The translations under genes were made by a program, and so were the position numbers. A stretch of 64,000 nt of DNA from Streptomyces hygroscopicus. Lineage in GTDB: Bacteria > Actinomycetota > Actinomycetes > Streptomycetales > Streptomycetaceae. Every line of letters starts with the position of its first letter. The first letter of the stretch is position 1. Positions 46,406 to 54,973 of this stretch are shown piece by piece. The stretch covers positions 11,594,001-11,658,000 of the forward strand of contig CP018627.1 of the NCBI GenBank assembly GCA_002021875.1, given 5' to 3'. A model generated the notes under the pieces. That model searched no databases. It saw only the letters and a program-made list of their open reading frames with translations, and was not told the origin of the DNA.

Positions 46406-46776
46406 TTGTCTTGGCCTGCGGGGATGAAGTTCGCGTATTCCTCGATGCGGGTGATCAGACTCTTGTCGTCGAAGCGGAAGTACACCGCGGCGTGGACCTC
46501 GCCGCGCATGCCGTTGGTGGTGGCGACGTGCACCACGTGCTGCTGGAGGACTTCGCCGGGCTGTGAGAACTGGCGGGTGATGGCGTAGCGCATCAACTCG
46601 ATGGATTCGATCTGCCCCTCCATCCCGGCGATGTTCTCCTCGATCGACTGCTCGCCCTTGCCGTCGTTGTGCCACACCGTCGTCGTCTCGGCACACATCG
46701 CGCGGGCGGCCTTCCAATCCCGGTTCTCCAGCGCGCGGAGGTAGGCGACGGCCTTGTCCTTGAGTTCCTGGCTCAT
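46402..46776 (-). CDS. SnoaL-like (NTF2-fold) protein
   Basis: A 124-residue cone-shaped NTF2-like protein: LKDKAVAYLRALENRDWKAA and TVWHNDGKGEQSIEENIAGM, RYAITRQFSQPGEVLQQHVV, HAAVYFRFDDKSLITRIEEY. Members include polyketide cyclases and ester- or epoxide-processing enzymes as well as non-catalytic binders; this one has no diagnostic catalytic set. Its last 70 codons are duplicated at 6804-7019. The start at 46774-46776 has GGAAGAA upstream. Confidence 0.85.
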   Translation of the reverse strand: MSQELKDKAVAYLRALENRDWKAARAMCAETTTVWHNDGKGEQSIEENIAGMEGQIESIELMRYAITRQFSQPGEVLQQHVVHVATTNGMRGEVHAAVYFRFDDKSLITRIEEYANFIPAGQDN

Positions 46777-46831
46777 GCGGGTTCTTCCTTCGGTACGAAC
46801 TGCGGTGAACAGCGGATGGATTGAGGTGGGG

Positions 46832-47635
46832 TCAGCCCTGGTCGGCAGCGTGAATGAGGGCGCGTTCGCCGACCTCGACGCGCATCGGCAGGTGGTTGCC
46901 GGGCGGCGAGAGCGGACAGACGAACACCTCGTGATTCAGGTGGTGGTGCGAGAGGGTCGCCTTGTTGAAGTCGACGGTCACCGCGGAGCCGGGCTCCAGC
47001 AGCGGCAGGACCAGCCAGCGGCCGATCTGCGGCGTCGAATCGCCGTTGGTCTCGTCGGTGAAGATGACCAGGCGCTGGCCGGGCGACTCCTCCAGCACAG
47101 CCAGGACGTACTCGGTGCCGTGGGTGGTCACGACCAAGTCGACGGGGGCCAGGATCGCTTCCGTCGACCGCGGCGCGGTCAGCCGTTCCACCTCGATCCG
47201 ACGCCCCGTCTCCGCGGCCCGGTAGTGGCCCTCGAACACCCACGTGGGGTCGTGGGGGAAGCGGTCGATGCCGCTGAGGCCGGAGTGCTCCACGCGAGTC
47301 CGGTCCATGACGATGACGCCATAGAAGCCGTCGGCTCCGCCGGCGAACCCGTTCAGGCCGCCGGGAAAGTCCAGCTTGGCGCTGGAGGGGACTTCGGCGG
47401 TGCCGTCGACCGTTTCGCCGTTGACGCGCACGCCGTCGGCGGCGTTGGCCGTCACGGTCAGCGCGCCGGTTTCGGTGGTGGTCCGGATGCCGGGCAGGCC
47501 GTCCAGCGTGTGCGCATCGTGGCCGCTGATCTTGGCCTTGGCGGTGACCGTGCCTTTCCCGTTGACTCCGGCGATCTCCTCCCACCGGCCCTCGCGCCAA
47601 GCGTCGTAGTCGGCGGGAATCTGCGGTGCGGTGAT
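46832..47635 (-). CDS. DUF1684-domain protein with apparent ATC start
   Basis: It is about 267 residues: TAPQIPADYDAWREGRWEEI, GLNGFAGGADGFYGVIVMDR, and the DUF1684 core RWLVLPLLEPGSAVTVDFNK with HHLNHEVFVCPLSPPGNHLP near the end. The function of the family is unknown. No ATG, GTG or TTG is in frame near the obvious start. A strong ribosome site (AGGAAGGGAG) stands 7 nt before an ATC at 47633-47635 where ATG would be expected. Either ATC is used, or a G-to-C change or sequencing error is present. It follows a methyltransferase gene on the same strand. Confidence 0.72.
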   Translation of the reverse strand: MTAPQIPADYDAWREGRWEEIAGVNGKGTVTAKAKISGHDAHTLDGLPGIRTTTETGALTVTANAADGVRVNGETVDGTAEVPSSAKLDFPGGLNGFAGGADGFYGVIVMDRTRVEHSGLSGIDRFPHDPTWVFEGHYRAAETGRRIEVERLTAPRSTEAILAPVDLVVTTHGTEYVLAVLEESPGQRLVIFTDETNGDSTPQIGRWLVLPLLEPGSAVTVDFNKATLSHHHLNHEVFVCPLSPPGNHLPMRVEVGERALIHAADQG

Positions 47636-47814
47636 GGGGGTGCTCCCTTCCTCTCCACCGCGCCATGGGGTCGCGGCAGGTAGCGCTGCGTGAGGCGTGC
47701 GCGGGGCATGGTTGCTCAGCCCAATGACGCGCAGCCGGTGCGCGGCAGTGGTTGCGTATAAGGCAAGTAATTGGGGTGCGGTTGCTGCCCGGCAGGCAAG
47801 CCGGGCAGCCGGGG
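47636..47814. other. Intergenic region
   Basis: 180 bp between the methyltransferase stop and the DUF1684 start on the same strand. It likely holds the DUF1684 promoter. No hairpin of note was seen. Confidence 0.3.
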
Positions 47815-48690
47815 TCAGGCGCGGCGCGCGGCCCACACGGTGCGCTCGGTCCGCACGGCGAGGTCGTCGCGGCGAAGGATGCTCTTCGGGCCGCTTTCGT
47901 CCAGGAGTTCGTCGAGTGCGGCAAGGTCCGCGGCGTCGAGCGCGGGGGCGGCGACGCCGCGGATGCGTTGCAGGCTTCCCAGGGCGTAGCGGCCGATGGT
48001 CTCGCTGCGGCTGCCTGCGATGTTGACGGTGATGGTGCGCTCGTCCTCGACGGCGAACCTGGCGGCGGTCAGCATCGGCCTCCAGTCGGCGCCACGGTGC
48101 GGGACGTGCTCGGCGTGGAAGCTGTCGGTCGCGGCATGCGCGCGCTCCTCGAGTCCGGGCCGCTCTTCGGGGGCGTCGGCGGGCAGGAACCGGGGGAAGC
48201 CGTCCAGCTCGACGACCGCGAACAGGCCGCCCGGCACGAGGAGTTCGTGCACGCTGGCCAGTGCCCGCGTGGGGTGGGCCATGTGATGCATCGACGCCGA
48301 GGCCCACACCAGGTCGGGTGTGCCGAGGTCGGGCCAGTAGTCGGTGTCGAGGTCGGCCTGCACGGTGCGCACCCGGTCCTGCACGCCGCGGGCGCACGCC
48401 TTCTCCCGCAGCAGCTGCAGGTGGCCGGCAGAGGTATCGACGGCGGTGACATGTGCATCGGGGAAGCGTTCGAGGAGCGCGAAGGTACCCGCGCCGGTGC
48501 CGCAGCCCAGGTCCACGATCTGGCGCGGCTCGGCCTTCAAGGGCAGCCAGGCGGTGATGTCCGCGATGTGCTCGGCGAGGACCTCGGCGTCCAGATCGAG
48601 GATTTCCGCCTGGCCGCTGTCGTCGTGCTGCTCGTGGTGGTGGCCGTGCGAGCCGCCATGGTGGGGGGTGTGCTCGTGTCCTGGGGTCAT
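47815..48690 (-). CDS. SAM-dependent methyltransferase with His-rich N-terminus
   Basis: A 291-residue class I methyltransferase. Motif I is QIVDLGCGTGAGTFALLERF, the acidic strand end is VTAVDTSAGHLQLLREKACA, motif IV region TPDLVWASASMHHMAHPTRA, and post-motif LVPGGLFAVVELDGFPRFLP. The first 25 residues are rich in His, Glu and Asp (HEHTPHHGGSHGHHHEQHDD), a possible metal-binding tail. Substrate unknown. It is divergent from no gene; the XRE-cupin gene ends 130 bp upstream on the same strand. Confidence 0.87.
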   Translation of the reverse strand: MTPGHEHTPHHGGSHGHHHEQHDDSGQAEILDLDAEVLAEHIADITAWLPLKAEPRQIVDLGCGTGAGTFALLERFPDAHVTAVDTSAGHLQLLREKACARGVQDRVRTVQADLDTDYWPDLGTPDLVWASASMHHMAHPTRALASVHELLVPGGLFAVVELDGFPRFLPADAPEERPGLEERAHAATDSFHAEHVPHRGADWRPMLTAARFAVEDERTITVNIAGSRSETIGRYALGSLQRIRGVAAPALDAADLAALDELLDESGPKSILRRDDLAVRTERTVWAARRA

Positions 48691-48820
48691 GGCCCCACCG
48701 TAAGCACTCCATGCGTGAACCGCACGACCTCTTGCGTACTAGGCAACCAGGTCGCCCGATACGCTGCCCGCCACGCAAGATCATCCCTCGTGTGGCGGCG
48801 CAGCCCCCGTCCCGCGGGTG

Positions 48821-49435
48821 CTACTCGCAGGGCCCCTTCGCGCCGTCGCACTCGCCGTTCTCGCCTGCGTCGCGCTGGTGGCCGCGGCGGGCATCTCGGT
48901 CGAAGATCCCCATGATCTCGCACGGTCCGCCCTCGGCGCCGATCGCGTGCGGCATCATGGTGGGGAACTCGGCAGCCTGGTTCGTCTCGATCCGGAACCG
49001 TCGGTGCCCGAGCATCAGGATCGCCGTACCGGAGAGCACGACAAGCCATTCGCGGCCCGGGTGAGCACGCATGCGGGCCGGGTTGTCCGGCGGGGGGTCG
49101 GTCATCCGCTGACGCATGACGCTCATGCCGGGGTCGCCCTTTACCGGCCAGCGCATCAGGCCGTGGGCGCCGTCGATCATCGGGCTGATGACGACGTCGT
49201 CGGCCGCGTTCTCCACGAGCTGGTCCAGCGTCGTGTCCAGAGCGCGGGCGATAGTCACAAGCTGGTCCAGGGCGAGACGGCGCTGACCGTTCTCGATCCG
49301 GCTCAGCGAGGACTGGCTGAGCTTGGCGCGGGAGGCCAGTTCCTCCAGGGACCACCCCTGCGCGACCCGCAGGGCACGGATCCGTTTGCGCACGAGGCTG
49401 TCCAGCTGCCCATCTTCTTGCGTCATAGGCAACAT
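48821..49435 (-). CDS. XRE-family regulator with cupin domain
   Basis: It is about 204 residues. N-terminal HTH: LRVAQGWSLEELASRAKLSQ and SSLSRIENGQRRLALDQLVT. C-terminal cupin: REWLVVLSGTAILMLGHRRF, AEFPTMMPHAIGAEGGPCEI. This PuuR/SutR-like layout usually senses a small metabolite. I chose ATG 49433-49435 because AAGGG stands 6-10 nt upstream. It is divergent from the FAD oxidoreductase gene, with 82 bp between the starts, and probably controls it. Confidence 0.85.
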   Translation of the reverse strand: MLPMTQEDGQLDSLVRKRIRALRVAQGWSLEELASRAKLSQSSLSRIENGQRRLALDQLVTIARALDTTLDQLVENAADDVVISPMIDGAHGLMRWPVKGDPGMSVMRQRMTDPPPDNPARMRAHPGREWLVVLSGTAILMLGHRRFRIETNQAAEFPTMMPHAIGAEGGPCEIMGIFDRDARRGHQRDAGENGECDGAKGPCE

Positions 49436-49517
49436 GGTATGCCCTTGCTGCAATGCGGGCTTAACGTCGAATACAGATGGTCCAGCACGGGGGCCACGTA
49501 CGACGAAAGGGCGCGAC

Positions 49518-50525
49518 GTGTCTGCGCAGACTACCCGCTACGAGAGCGACACCCTGCCCACCGACACCGTGGACGCGGTGGTCATCGGCGGCGGCGCCGC
49601 CGGCCTGAACGGTGCACTCATGCTCGCACGCTCACGCCGCTCGGTCCTCGTCATCGACAGCGGCACCCCGCGCAACGCGCCCGCCGCAGCCATGCACGGC
49701 TTCATCGTCCTGGACGGCACCCCGCCGCCCGAGATCCTCAAGCGCGGCCGGGCGCAGGTCCGCCAGTACGGCGGCCAGATCGTCTCCGGCGAAGTCGCCG
49801 CCGCCGAGCCCGCCGACCCCGTCGACGGGGACCTGCGCTTCACCGTCACCCTCGCCGACGGCCGCAGCGTGACCGCGCGCCGCGTCTTGGTAGCTACCGG
49901 CCTGCGCGACGTGCTGCCCGATGTGCCGGGTCTGGCCGAGCACTGGGGCCACTCCGTTGTGCACTGCCCCTACTGCCACGGCTGGGAGGTCCGCGACGAG
50001 CCGATCGGCATCCTCGCCACCAGCCCCGCCTCCCTCCACCACGCACTGCTGTTCCGCCAGCTCACCGACGATCTGATCTATTTCACGAACGGCACCGCCC
50101 TCGATGCGGACACCCGCGCCCGGTTCGCCGCCCGCAACATCCGCATCGTCGAGACCGGGGTGCAGGAAGTCGTCGAGGAGGACGGGGCCCTTGCCGGTCT
50201 GGGCCTGGTCGACGGCTCCTTCGTCGCCCGGCGCGTGATCGCGGTCGCCACGCAGATGCGGGCCCGCGCCGAGGGCCTGGACGGGCTGAAGCTGCCGATG
50301 GAGGACCTGCCCGACAACATGGGCCGCCGCTTCGCCTCCGCCATGGCCGGCACCACCGACGTCCCCGGCGTATGGGTCGCCGGAAACGCAACCGACCTCA
50401 CCGCTCAGGTCGGCGCGTCCGCCGCGGCCGGAGCCCTGGCCGGATCCCACATCAACGCCCTGCTCGCGGCTGCCGACACCGACGCGGCCCTCGCCGCCGC
50501 CCAGGCCGAGAACGCTCCCGCCTGA
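49518..50525 (+). CDS. Thioredoxin reductase-like FAD/NAD(P) oxidoreductase
   Basis: A 335-residue flavoenzyme. The FAD loop is AVVIGGGAAGLNGALMLARS, the redox cysteines are in VVHCPYCHGWEVRDEPIGIL (CPYC), and the FAD-binding end is GVWVAGNATDLTAQVGASAA. The usual GxGxxA NADPH motif is replaced by GILATSPASLHHALLFR, so NADPH use is uncertain; such variants are often oxidases in dithiol chemistry. GTG start with GAAAGGG upstream. An MFS exporter follows, suggesting a regulator-enzyme-export cassette. Confidence 0.85.
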   Translation: MSAQTTRYESDTLPTDTVDAVVIGGGAAGLNGALMLARSRRSVLVIDSGTPRNAPAAAMHGFIVLDGTPPPEILKRGRAQVRQYGGQIVSGEVAAAEPADPVDGDLRFTVTLADGRSVTARRVLVATGLRDVLPDVPGLAEHWGHSVVHCPYCHGWEVRDEPIGILATSPASLHHALLFRQLTDDLIYFTNGTALDADTRARFAARNIRIVETGVQEVVEEDGALAGLGLVDGSFVARRVIAVATQMRARAEGLDGLKLPMEDLPDNMGRRFASAMAGTTDVPGVWVAGNATDLTAQVGASAAAGALAGSHINALLAAADTDAALAAAQAENAPA

Positions 50526-50659
50526 CACTCCCGCTGCCGTAGCTGGACCGCGCGACCGCACCCAGCCCTCCGCGCGGTGAACGGCCCTCCTGCTTCACCC
50601 CCCTTGGCGACCGGCCCTGTCCCGGCGCTGATTCTGCATGCCCTTTTCGGAAGGAAACC

Positions 50660-52258
50660 ATGAGTAGCAACCAGCCTCCCCAGGCGGCGGCCGTGCCAGT
50701 GAGCGGCGGGGGTACGCCGGATGCGCGTCAGCTGCGCGCGATCCTGATCACCGTGTCGATCGCGCTGATGGCCGTCATCGCCTCGGTGTCCGGCCTGAAC
50801 GTCGCCCAGACCCACATGGCCGTCGAGTGGGGCGCTTCGCAGACCACCGTCCTGTGGATCATCAATATCTACACCCTCGCTCTGGCCGCGCTGCTGCTGC
50901 CGCTGGGTGCGATCGGTGACCGGCTGGGCCGCAAGCCCATGCTGATCACCGGCCTGATCATCTTCGGTGCCGCCAGCGTCGTCGCGGGACTCGCCCCGTC
51001 GGCCGGGGTAATGATCGGCGCCCGTGTGGCCGCGGGCATCAGTGCCGCGATGATCATGCCGATCACGCTGGCCGTCATCACCTCGACGTTCCCCGAGGAA
51101 GAACGGGGCAAGGCGATCGGCGTGTGGACCGGTGTCGCGGGAGGTGGCGGCATCCTGGGCATGTTCCTTTCCGCGCTCCTGGTGGACGTCGCGGACTGGC
51201 GGTGGCTGTTCGTGCTGCCCGTGGTCCTGGTCGTGATCGCGCTGGCGATGACGTTCAAGTCGGTGCCCAACTCCCGTGAACGCTCCTCCCATTCGTTCGA
51301 CACCATCGGCGCGCTGGTGTCGACCATCTCCGTCATCGGCCTGATCTTCGTGCTGCAGGAAGGCCCGGAGCGCGGCTGGACCGACTCGATCACCCTGATC
51401 AGCCTGGCCGTCGGCGTGATCGCCGCGATCGTGTTTGTGGCCTGGGAGCTTCGCCGCCGCGACGCATCCTTGCTGGACGTACGCCTGTTCCGTGAGCGCG
51501 GCCTGGCCAGCGGCTCGATCACGCTGCTCGTCGTCTTCGGCGTCCAGGCCGGTATCGCCGTCGTGCTGTTCCCGTTCTTCCAGGCCGTCCTCGGCTGGTC
51601 GGGTCTGCTGTCCACGGTGGCGATGATGCCGATGGCGATCATGATGATGATGGCTTCCGGCCTGGCCCCGAAGATGAGTGCCAAGATCGGCGCCCGCTCC
51701 ACCGTGACCGTGGGCGTCGCCCTGGCCACCGTCGGCCTCGCGCTGATGGCGCTGTTCGTGTCCGTCGACGGCGGCTACCTGTCCATCCTGGCCGGCATGC
51801 TCGCCATGGGCATCGGCATGGGCCTGTCGATGACGCCGTCCACCGAGGCCATCACCAGCTCGCTGCCCCGCGCCAAGCAGGGCGTGGCCTCCGCCCTCAA
51901 CGACGTCACCCGCGAATTCGGCACCGCCCTTGGCGTCGCGATACTCGGCGCGCTCCTGGCCAACGGCTACCGCAGCGCCATCGACGACAAGCTCGGCGGC
52001 ATCCCCCAGGGGGCCGCGGACACCGCACGCGAAGGCATTGCCAACGCCGTCGAGGTGGCCCCGAGCACTGGCAGCCGCGCCCAGGACCTGATCCACACCG
52101 CGCAGCAGTCCTTCGTCGACGGCTGGCAGCAGGCCATGTGGGCAGGAGCCGCCGTCATGGGCATGCTGCTCGTCTACGTCGCCCTTCGCGGGCCGAAGGG
52201 CTCAGACCCCGCCATCGTGGAGGCGGCGGAGACCACGGAGACCGTCGCCGTCCGGTGA
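50660..52258 (+). CDS. MFS multidrug exporter (14-TM, EmrB/QacA type)
   Basis: A 532-residue proton-driven exporter: WGASQTTVLWIINIYTLALA (TM2), GAIGDRLGRKPMLITGLIIF with the conserved GDRxGRK loop, WTGVAGGGGILGMFLSALLV (motif C-like), DWRWLFVLPVVLVVIALAMT. Start ATG with GGAAGGAA upstream. It probably exports the product or toxin handled by the neighbouring oxidoreductase. A strong hairpin follows at 52291-52320. Confidence 0.9.
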   Translation: MSSNQPPQAAAVPVSGGGTPDARQLRAILITVSIALMAVIASVSGLNVAQTHMAVEWGASQTTVLWIINIYTLALAALLLPLGAIGDRLGRKPMLITGLIIFGAASVVAGLAPSAGVMIGARVAAGISAAMIMPITLAVITSTFPEEERGKAIGVWTGVAGGGGILGMFLSALLVDVADWRWLFVLPVVLVVIALAMTFKSVPNSRERSSHSFDTIGALVSTISVIGLIFVLQEGPERGWTDSITLISLAVGVIAAIVFVAWELRRRDASLLDVRLFRERGLASGSITLLVVFGVQAGIAVVLFPFFQAVLGWSGLLSTVAMMPMAIMMMMASGLAPKMSAKIGARSTVTVGVALATVGLALMALFVSVDGGYLSILAGMLAMGIGMGLSMTPSTEAITSSLPRAKQGVASALNDVTREFGTALGVAILGALLANGYRSAIDDKLGGIPQGAADTAREGIANAVEVAPSTGSRAQDLIHTAQQSFVDGWQQAMWAGAAVMGMLLVYVALRGPKGSDPAIVEAAETTETVAVR

Positions 52259-52290
52259 CGCTCAAGAACCGGGCGGATCATCCGTCAGGC

Positions 52291-52320
52291 GTTGGGCACC
52301 GCGATACCGCGGTGCCCAAC
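52291..52320 (+). terminator. Strong intrinsic-type hairpin after the MFS gene
   Basis: gttgggcaccgcg and cgcggtgcccaac form a perfect 13-bp stem with a 4-nt loop (atac), 32 bp after the stop. There is no T-run, as is usual for Streptomyces terminators. Confidence 0.8.
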
Positions 52321-52358
52321 GCCCCAGCTCAGCAGCGCACGTCGCAACGGGGGCGTCC

Positions 52359-52445
52359 ATGCCGAACGAGCTCCTGGACACCTTCATCACCGGACTGTGT
52401 GTGAAGATCGACGACGAGATCACGGAGACCCGATGGCTGGGCAGG
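52359..52445 (+). pseudogene. IS982-family transposase, N-terminal fragment
   Basis: MPNELLDTFITGLCVKIDDE and ITETRWLGRP match the start of IS982 transposases. After about 29 codons the sequence turns into antisense of the tnsB-like fragment. This junction marks the right-hand break of the Tn7-like operon. Confidence 0.65.
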
Positions 52446-53010
52446 CCACGGCGGCCACCACCCGCTCATCGGCCCGCCCCGTCGCACGGGTCGGTTTGCG
52501 GCGGGGGACCAGACCCCACAGGCCGTGGGCGTGGTAGCGGGCGCGCATACGGCGTACGGTGGCCCGGCTGACCTGCGGCCAGCCCAGCTGGGCGAGCTCG
52601 TCGGCCTTGGCCTGCTCCCGCTCGGCCATCGACCGCTTGTCCGGGTCGTATTCGGGCCGGGGCATCCCGCAGCTTGCCGGACCGCCGGGCAGCCCGGTCT
52701 CGATCTCGCGGATGTGCCGCTGCCAGGCCAGGGCCCGCTCCCGCTCCCGGGCGGGCACCGTCTCCAGCAGCCCCCACGGCACCACCCCGGGTGCGGGGGA
52801 GGCCACCACCGCGAACGTGGGGTCGGCGAACAGGAACGAGGCGAGCACCGAGGCGGTCTGCCCCTGCTCGTCGACCAGCCGCACCGACGCCCCGGCCACG
52901 GCGGCCACCTGCCAGGCGCGGCTCTCGAACGTCACATACGCCCCCGGCTTCACCTGCCGGACTGCGGGAGCGGCCACGGCCCGTGCCGTGCGGCCGGGTG
53001 CGCTCACCAC
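52446..53010 (-). pseudogene. tnsB: TnsB-like transposase (second copy), N-terminal fragment
   Basis: It begins with GTG overlapping the previous tnsB stop (GTGGTGA). KPGAYVTFESRAWQVAAVAG is the N-terminal beta domain, LAWQRHIREIETGLPGGP and EREQAKADELAQLG follow, and the HTH part ends RADERVVAAV. There it is cut by IS982-derived DNA. It lacks the whole catalytic domain. The tnsB piece at 27137-28740 starts at nearly the same homologous position and has the missing part, on the same strand. Confidence 0.82.
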
Positions 53011-54973
53011 TGCTCGGCCTCCGCCTGCGCGTCAAATACCCCGAACCTGCCGGATTCCGGGGCCGCTTGGTCACCGGCATCGTCCTCGCAGGCGTCGTGC
53101 ACCACGTCGTCGACGATCCCGCGTACGGCTGCCCTCTGCACGGTGCACGCCGCCCCGCCAGGACGGTCGGCTGTCTCGCTGCTTGGCTGCGCGTGGACGC
53201 CGCGGCGCCCGAGGACGGCGCCGGTGCGGCGCCGTACGGTCTCGTCGAACGGGCGCAGGGTATGCCCGCCCTGTGCCCACGGCACGGCGTGCAGCAGGCC
53301 GTCGGGCAGCCGGATGAAGACCTGCCGCAGGTCGTAGGGATGGTGGTGGACCTCCCACCGCTGGCCGCGGCCGCGGTGCTCGTCCAGGCACGCATCGTCG
53401 TAGCGGCGCCCGCCCAGCCGGATGCCGGATTGGGTGAGCGCGCACCGGCGGGCCGGGAGCAGTTCGCCATAGTGCTGCCCAGCCAGGGGCAGCGGCACCA
53501 TTCCGGCCGCACCCAGCAGCACCTCCCACATCTCCTGCGGTGTCAGTGACGCCCAGGGCAGCAGCGGATGCCGCAGCTGCTCCTGGGGGCGGTGATGCCA
53601 GCACGCGGTGATCCATTCGTCCAGCAGGTCCTGCAACTGCGGCATGCTCCAGTACGCGCCGCCCTCTTCTTCTTCTGCGGCGGCGGGCGGTCGCGCTGCC
53701 GTGGCGTGCCGCGTGAACAGGCCCGCAAGGATCTCCAACGTGCGCACGCTGCCGCGGCGGGCACCCGCCGCCTGGGACAGGGCCGCATCCAGGCTGATGC
53801 CCAGGCTTTCACACACGGTCAGGAAGGCGGAGGTGACGGCGGCCGGGGCGCGGTCGACGACGAGCGTCTCGGGCACGGCCGCCGGCCGCGCCGTGGTGGC
53901 TTCGATCCGCGCGGGCAGGGACATCAGCCGCCCGGGCGGCCCGCCCGCGTGGGCCTGCTCCAGCAGGGCGGGCCAGCCCGGGCGCAGCGGCCTGGGCACG
54001 GCCATCTCGGCCAGCAGCACCGACAGTTCCACCAGCCCGCCGTGCTGTGGATGCAGCACGGCGGCCAGCACACAGCCGCTCGCCCCGTCCAGCACGGCCG
54101 TCACCGCCACCTCCACCGCACTCCGACCCTCACCCACCGCGCCGATCCCCAGGCGGGCGGTGGCCGCATGGACCCGCTCGGCGGGCCGCAGCGCAGGCGG
54201 CGGGCCACCGGTCCGGCCTGGGCTGGTGGCGGTGCGCGCCGGGTTGCCCGGCGGCTCGGCCGGATCCGCCAGCGCCTTCACCAGCCGGTACAGCGACGAG
54301 CGGGCAGGCAGCCGCACCCGGCCCGGCCCGTAGGTGTCCGCCACGATCCGCTCAGCCAGCTCGATGACCTGCCGGGTGGTGGTCTTCCTCCGGCCGCGGC
54401 GCTGGCGCAGGGCTATAGCACGGCGGCCACCACCCGCTCATCGGTACGCCCGGTGGGGGACAGGCCGCGCAGGTGGCGCTTGTCGACCAGCCCCCACAGC
54501 CCCTGCCGGCGGTAGACCAGCCGCATCCGCTGCACCGTGGTCCGGCTGGCCCTGGCCCTGGCCCAGCCCAGCCCCGCGAGTTCCTGCGCCTTGGCCTGCT
54601 CCCGCTCGGCGAGGGTGAAGCGCTGCGGATCGTACTGTGGCCTGCGTACACCGCTTTCGGGGCCGCCGGGCAGCCCGGTCTCGACCTCGCGGATGTGCCG
54701 CTGCCAGGCCAGGGCCCGCTCCTGCGCCGCCAGCGGCACCGCCTCCCACAGCGCCGGGGCCACAGGCTGCGCGGCGGCCGTGCCGATCACCTCAAAGCCG
54801 GGCGCGGTCACCAGACGGGCGGCCATCACACAGGCGGTGGCCCCGTCCTCGGCCGCCAAGTACACCCGGCCGCCTACCAGGGCGGCCACCTGCCAGGTGC
54901 AGTCCTCGAACCGGACCTGCGCACCCACCTCAACACGCCGCCTACCAGGGGCGGGTACCACGGGCCTGCTCAA
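53004..54973 (-). CDS. TnsB-family protein with degenerate DDE site (one frameshift)
   Basis: N-terminal part from TTG 54973: VGAQVRFEDCTWQVAALVGG, LAWQRHIREVETGLPGGPES, up to TDERVVAAV. A one-base shift at about 54418 leads to AIALRQRRGRRKTTTRQVIE, the catalytic-domain region and the tail VFDAQAEAEQW. At the first Asp position (IDTTRLD in its relative) it has AATARLG. The second keeps VVDRA. The Glu motif (VVERTFGAI) is replaced by SVRTLEILAG. It therefore probably binds DNA ends but does not cut. It overlaps tnsA upstream and the second tnsB downstream. Confidence 0.78.
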
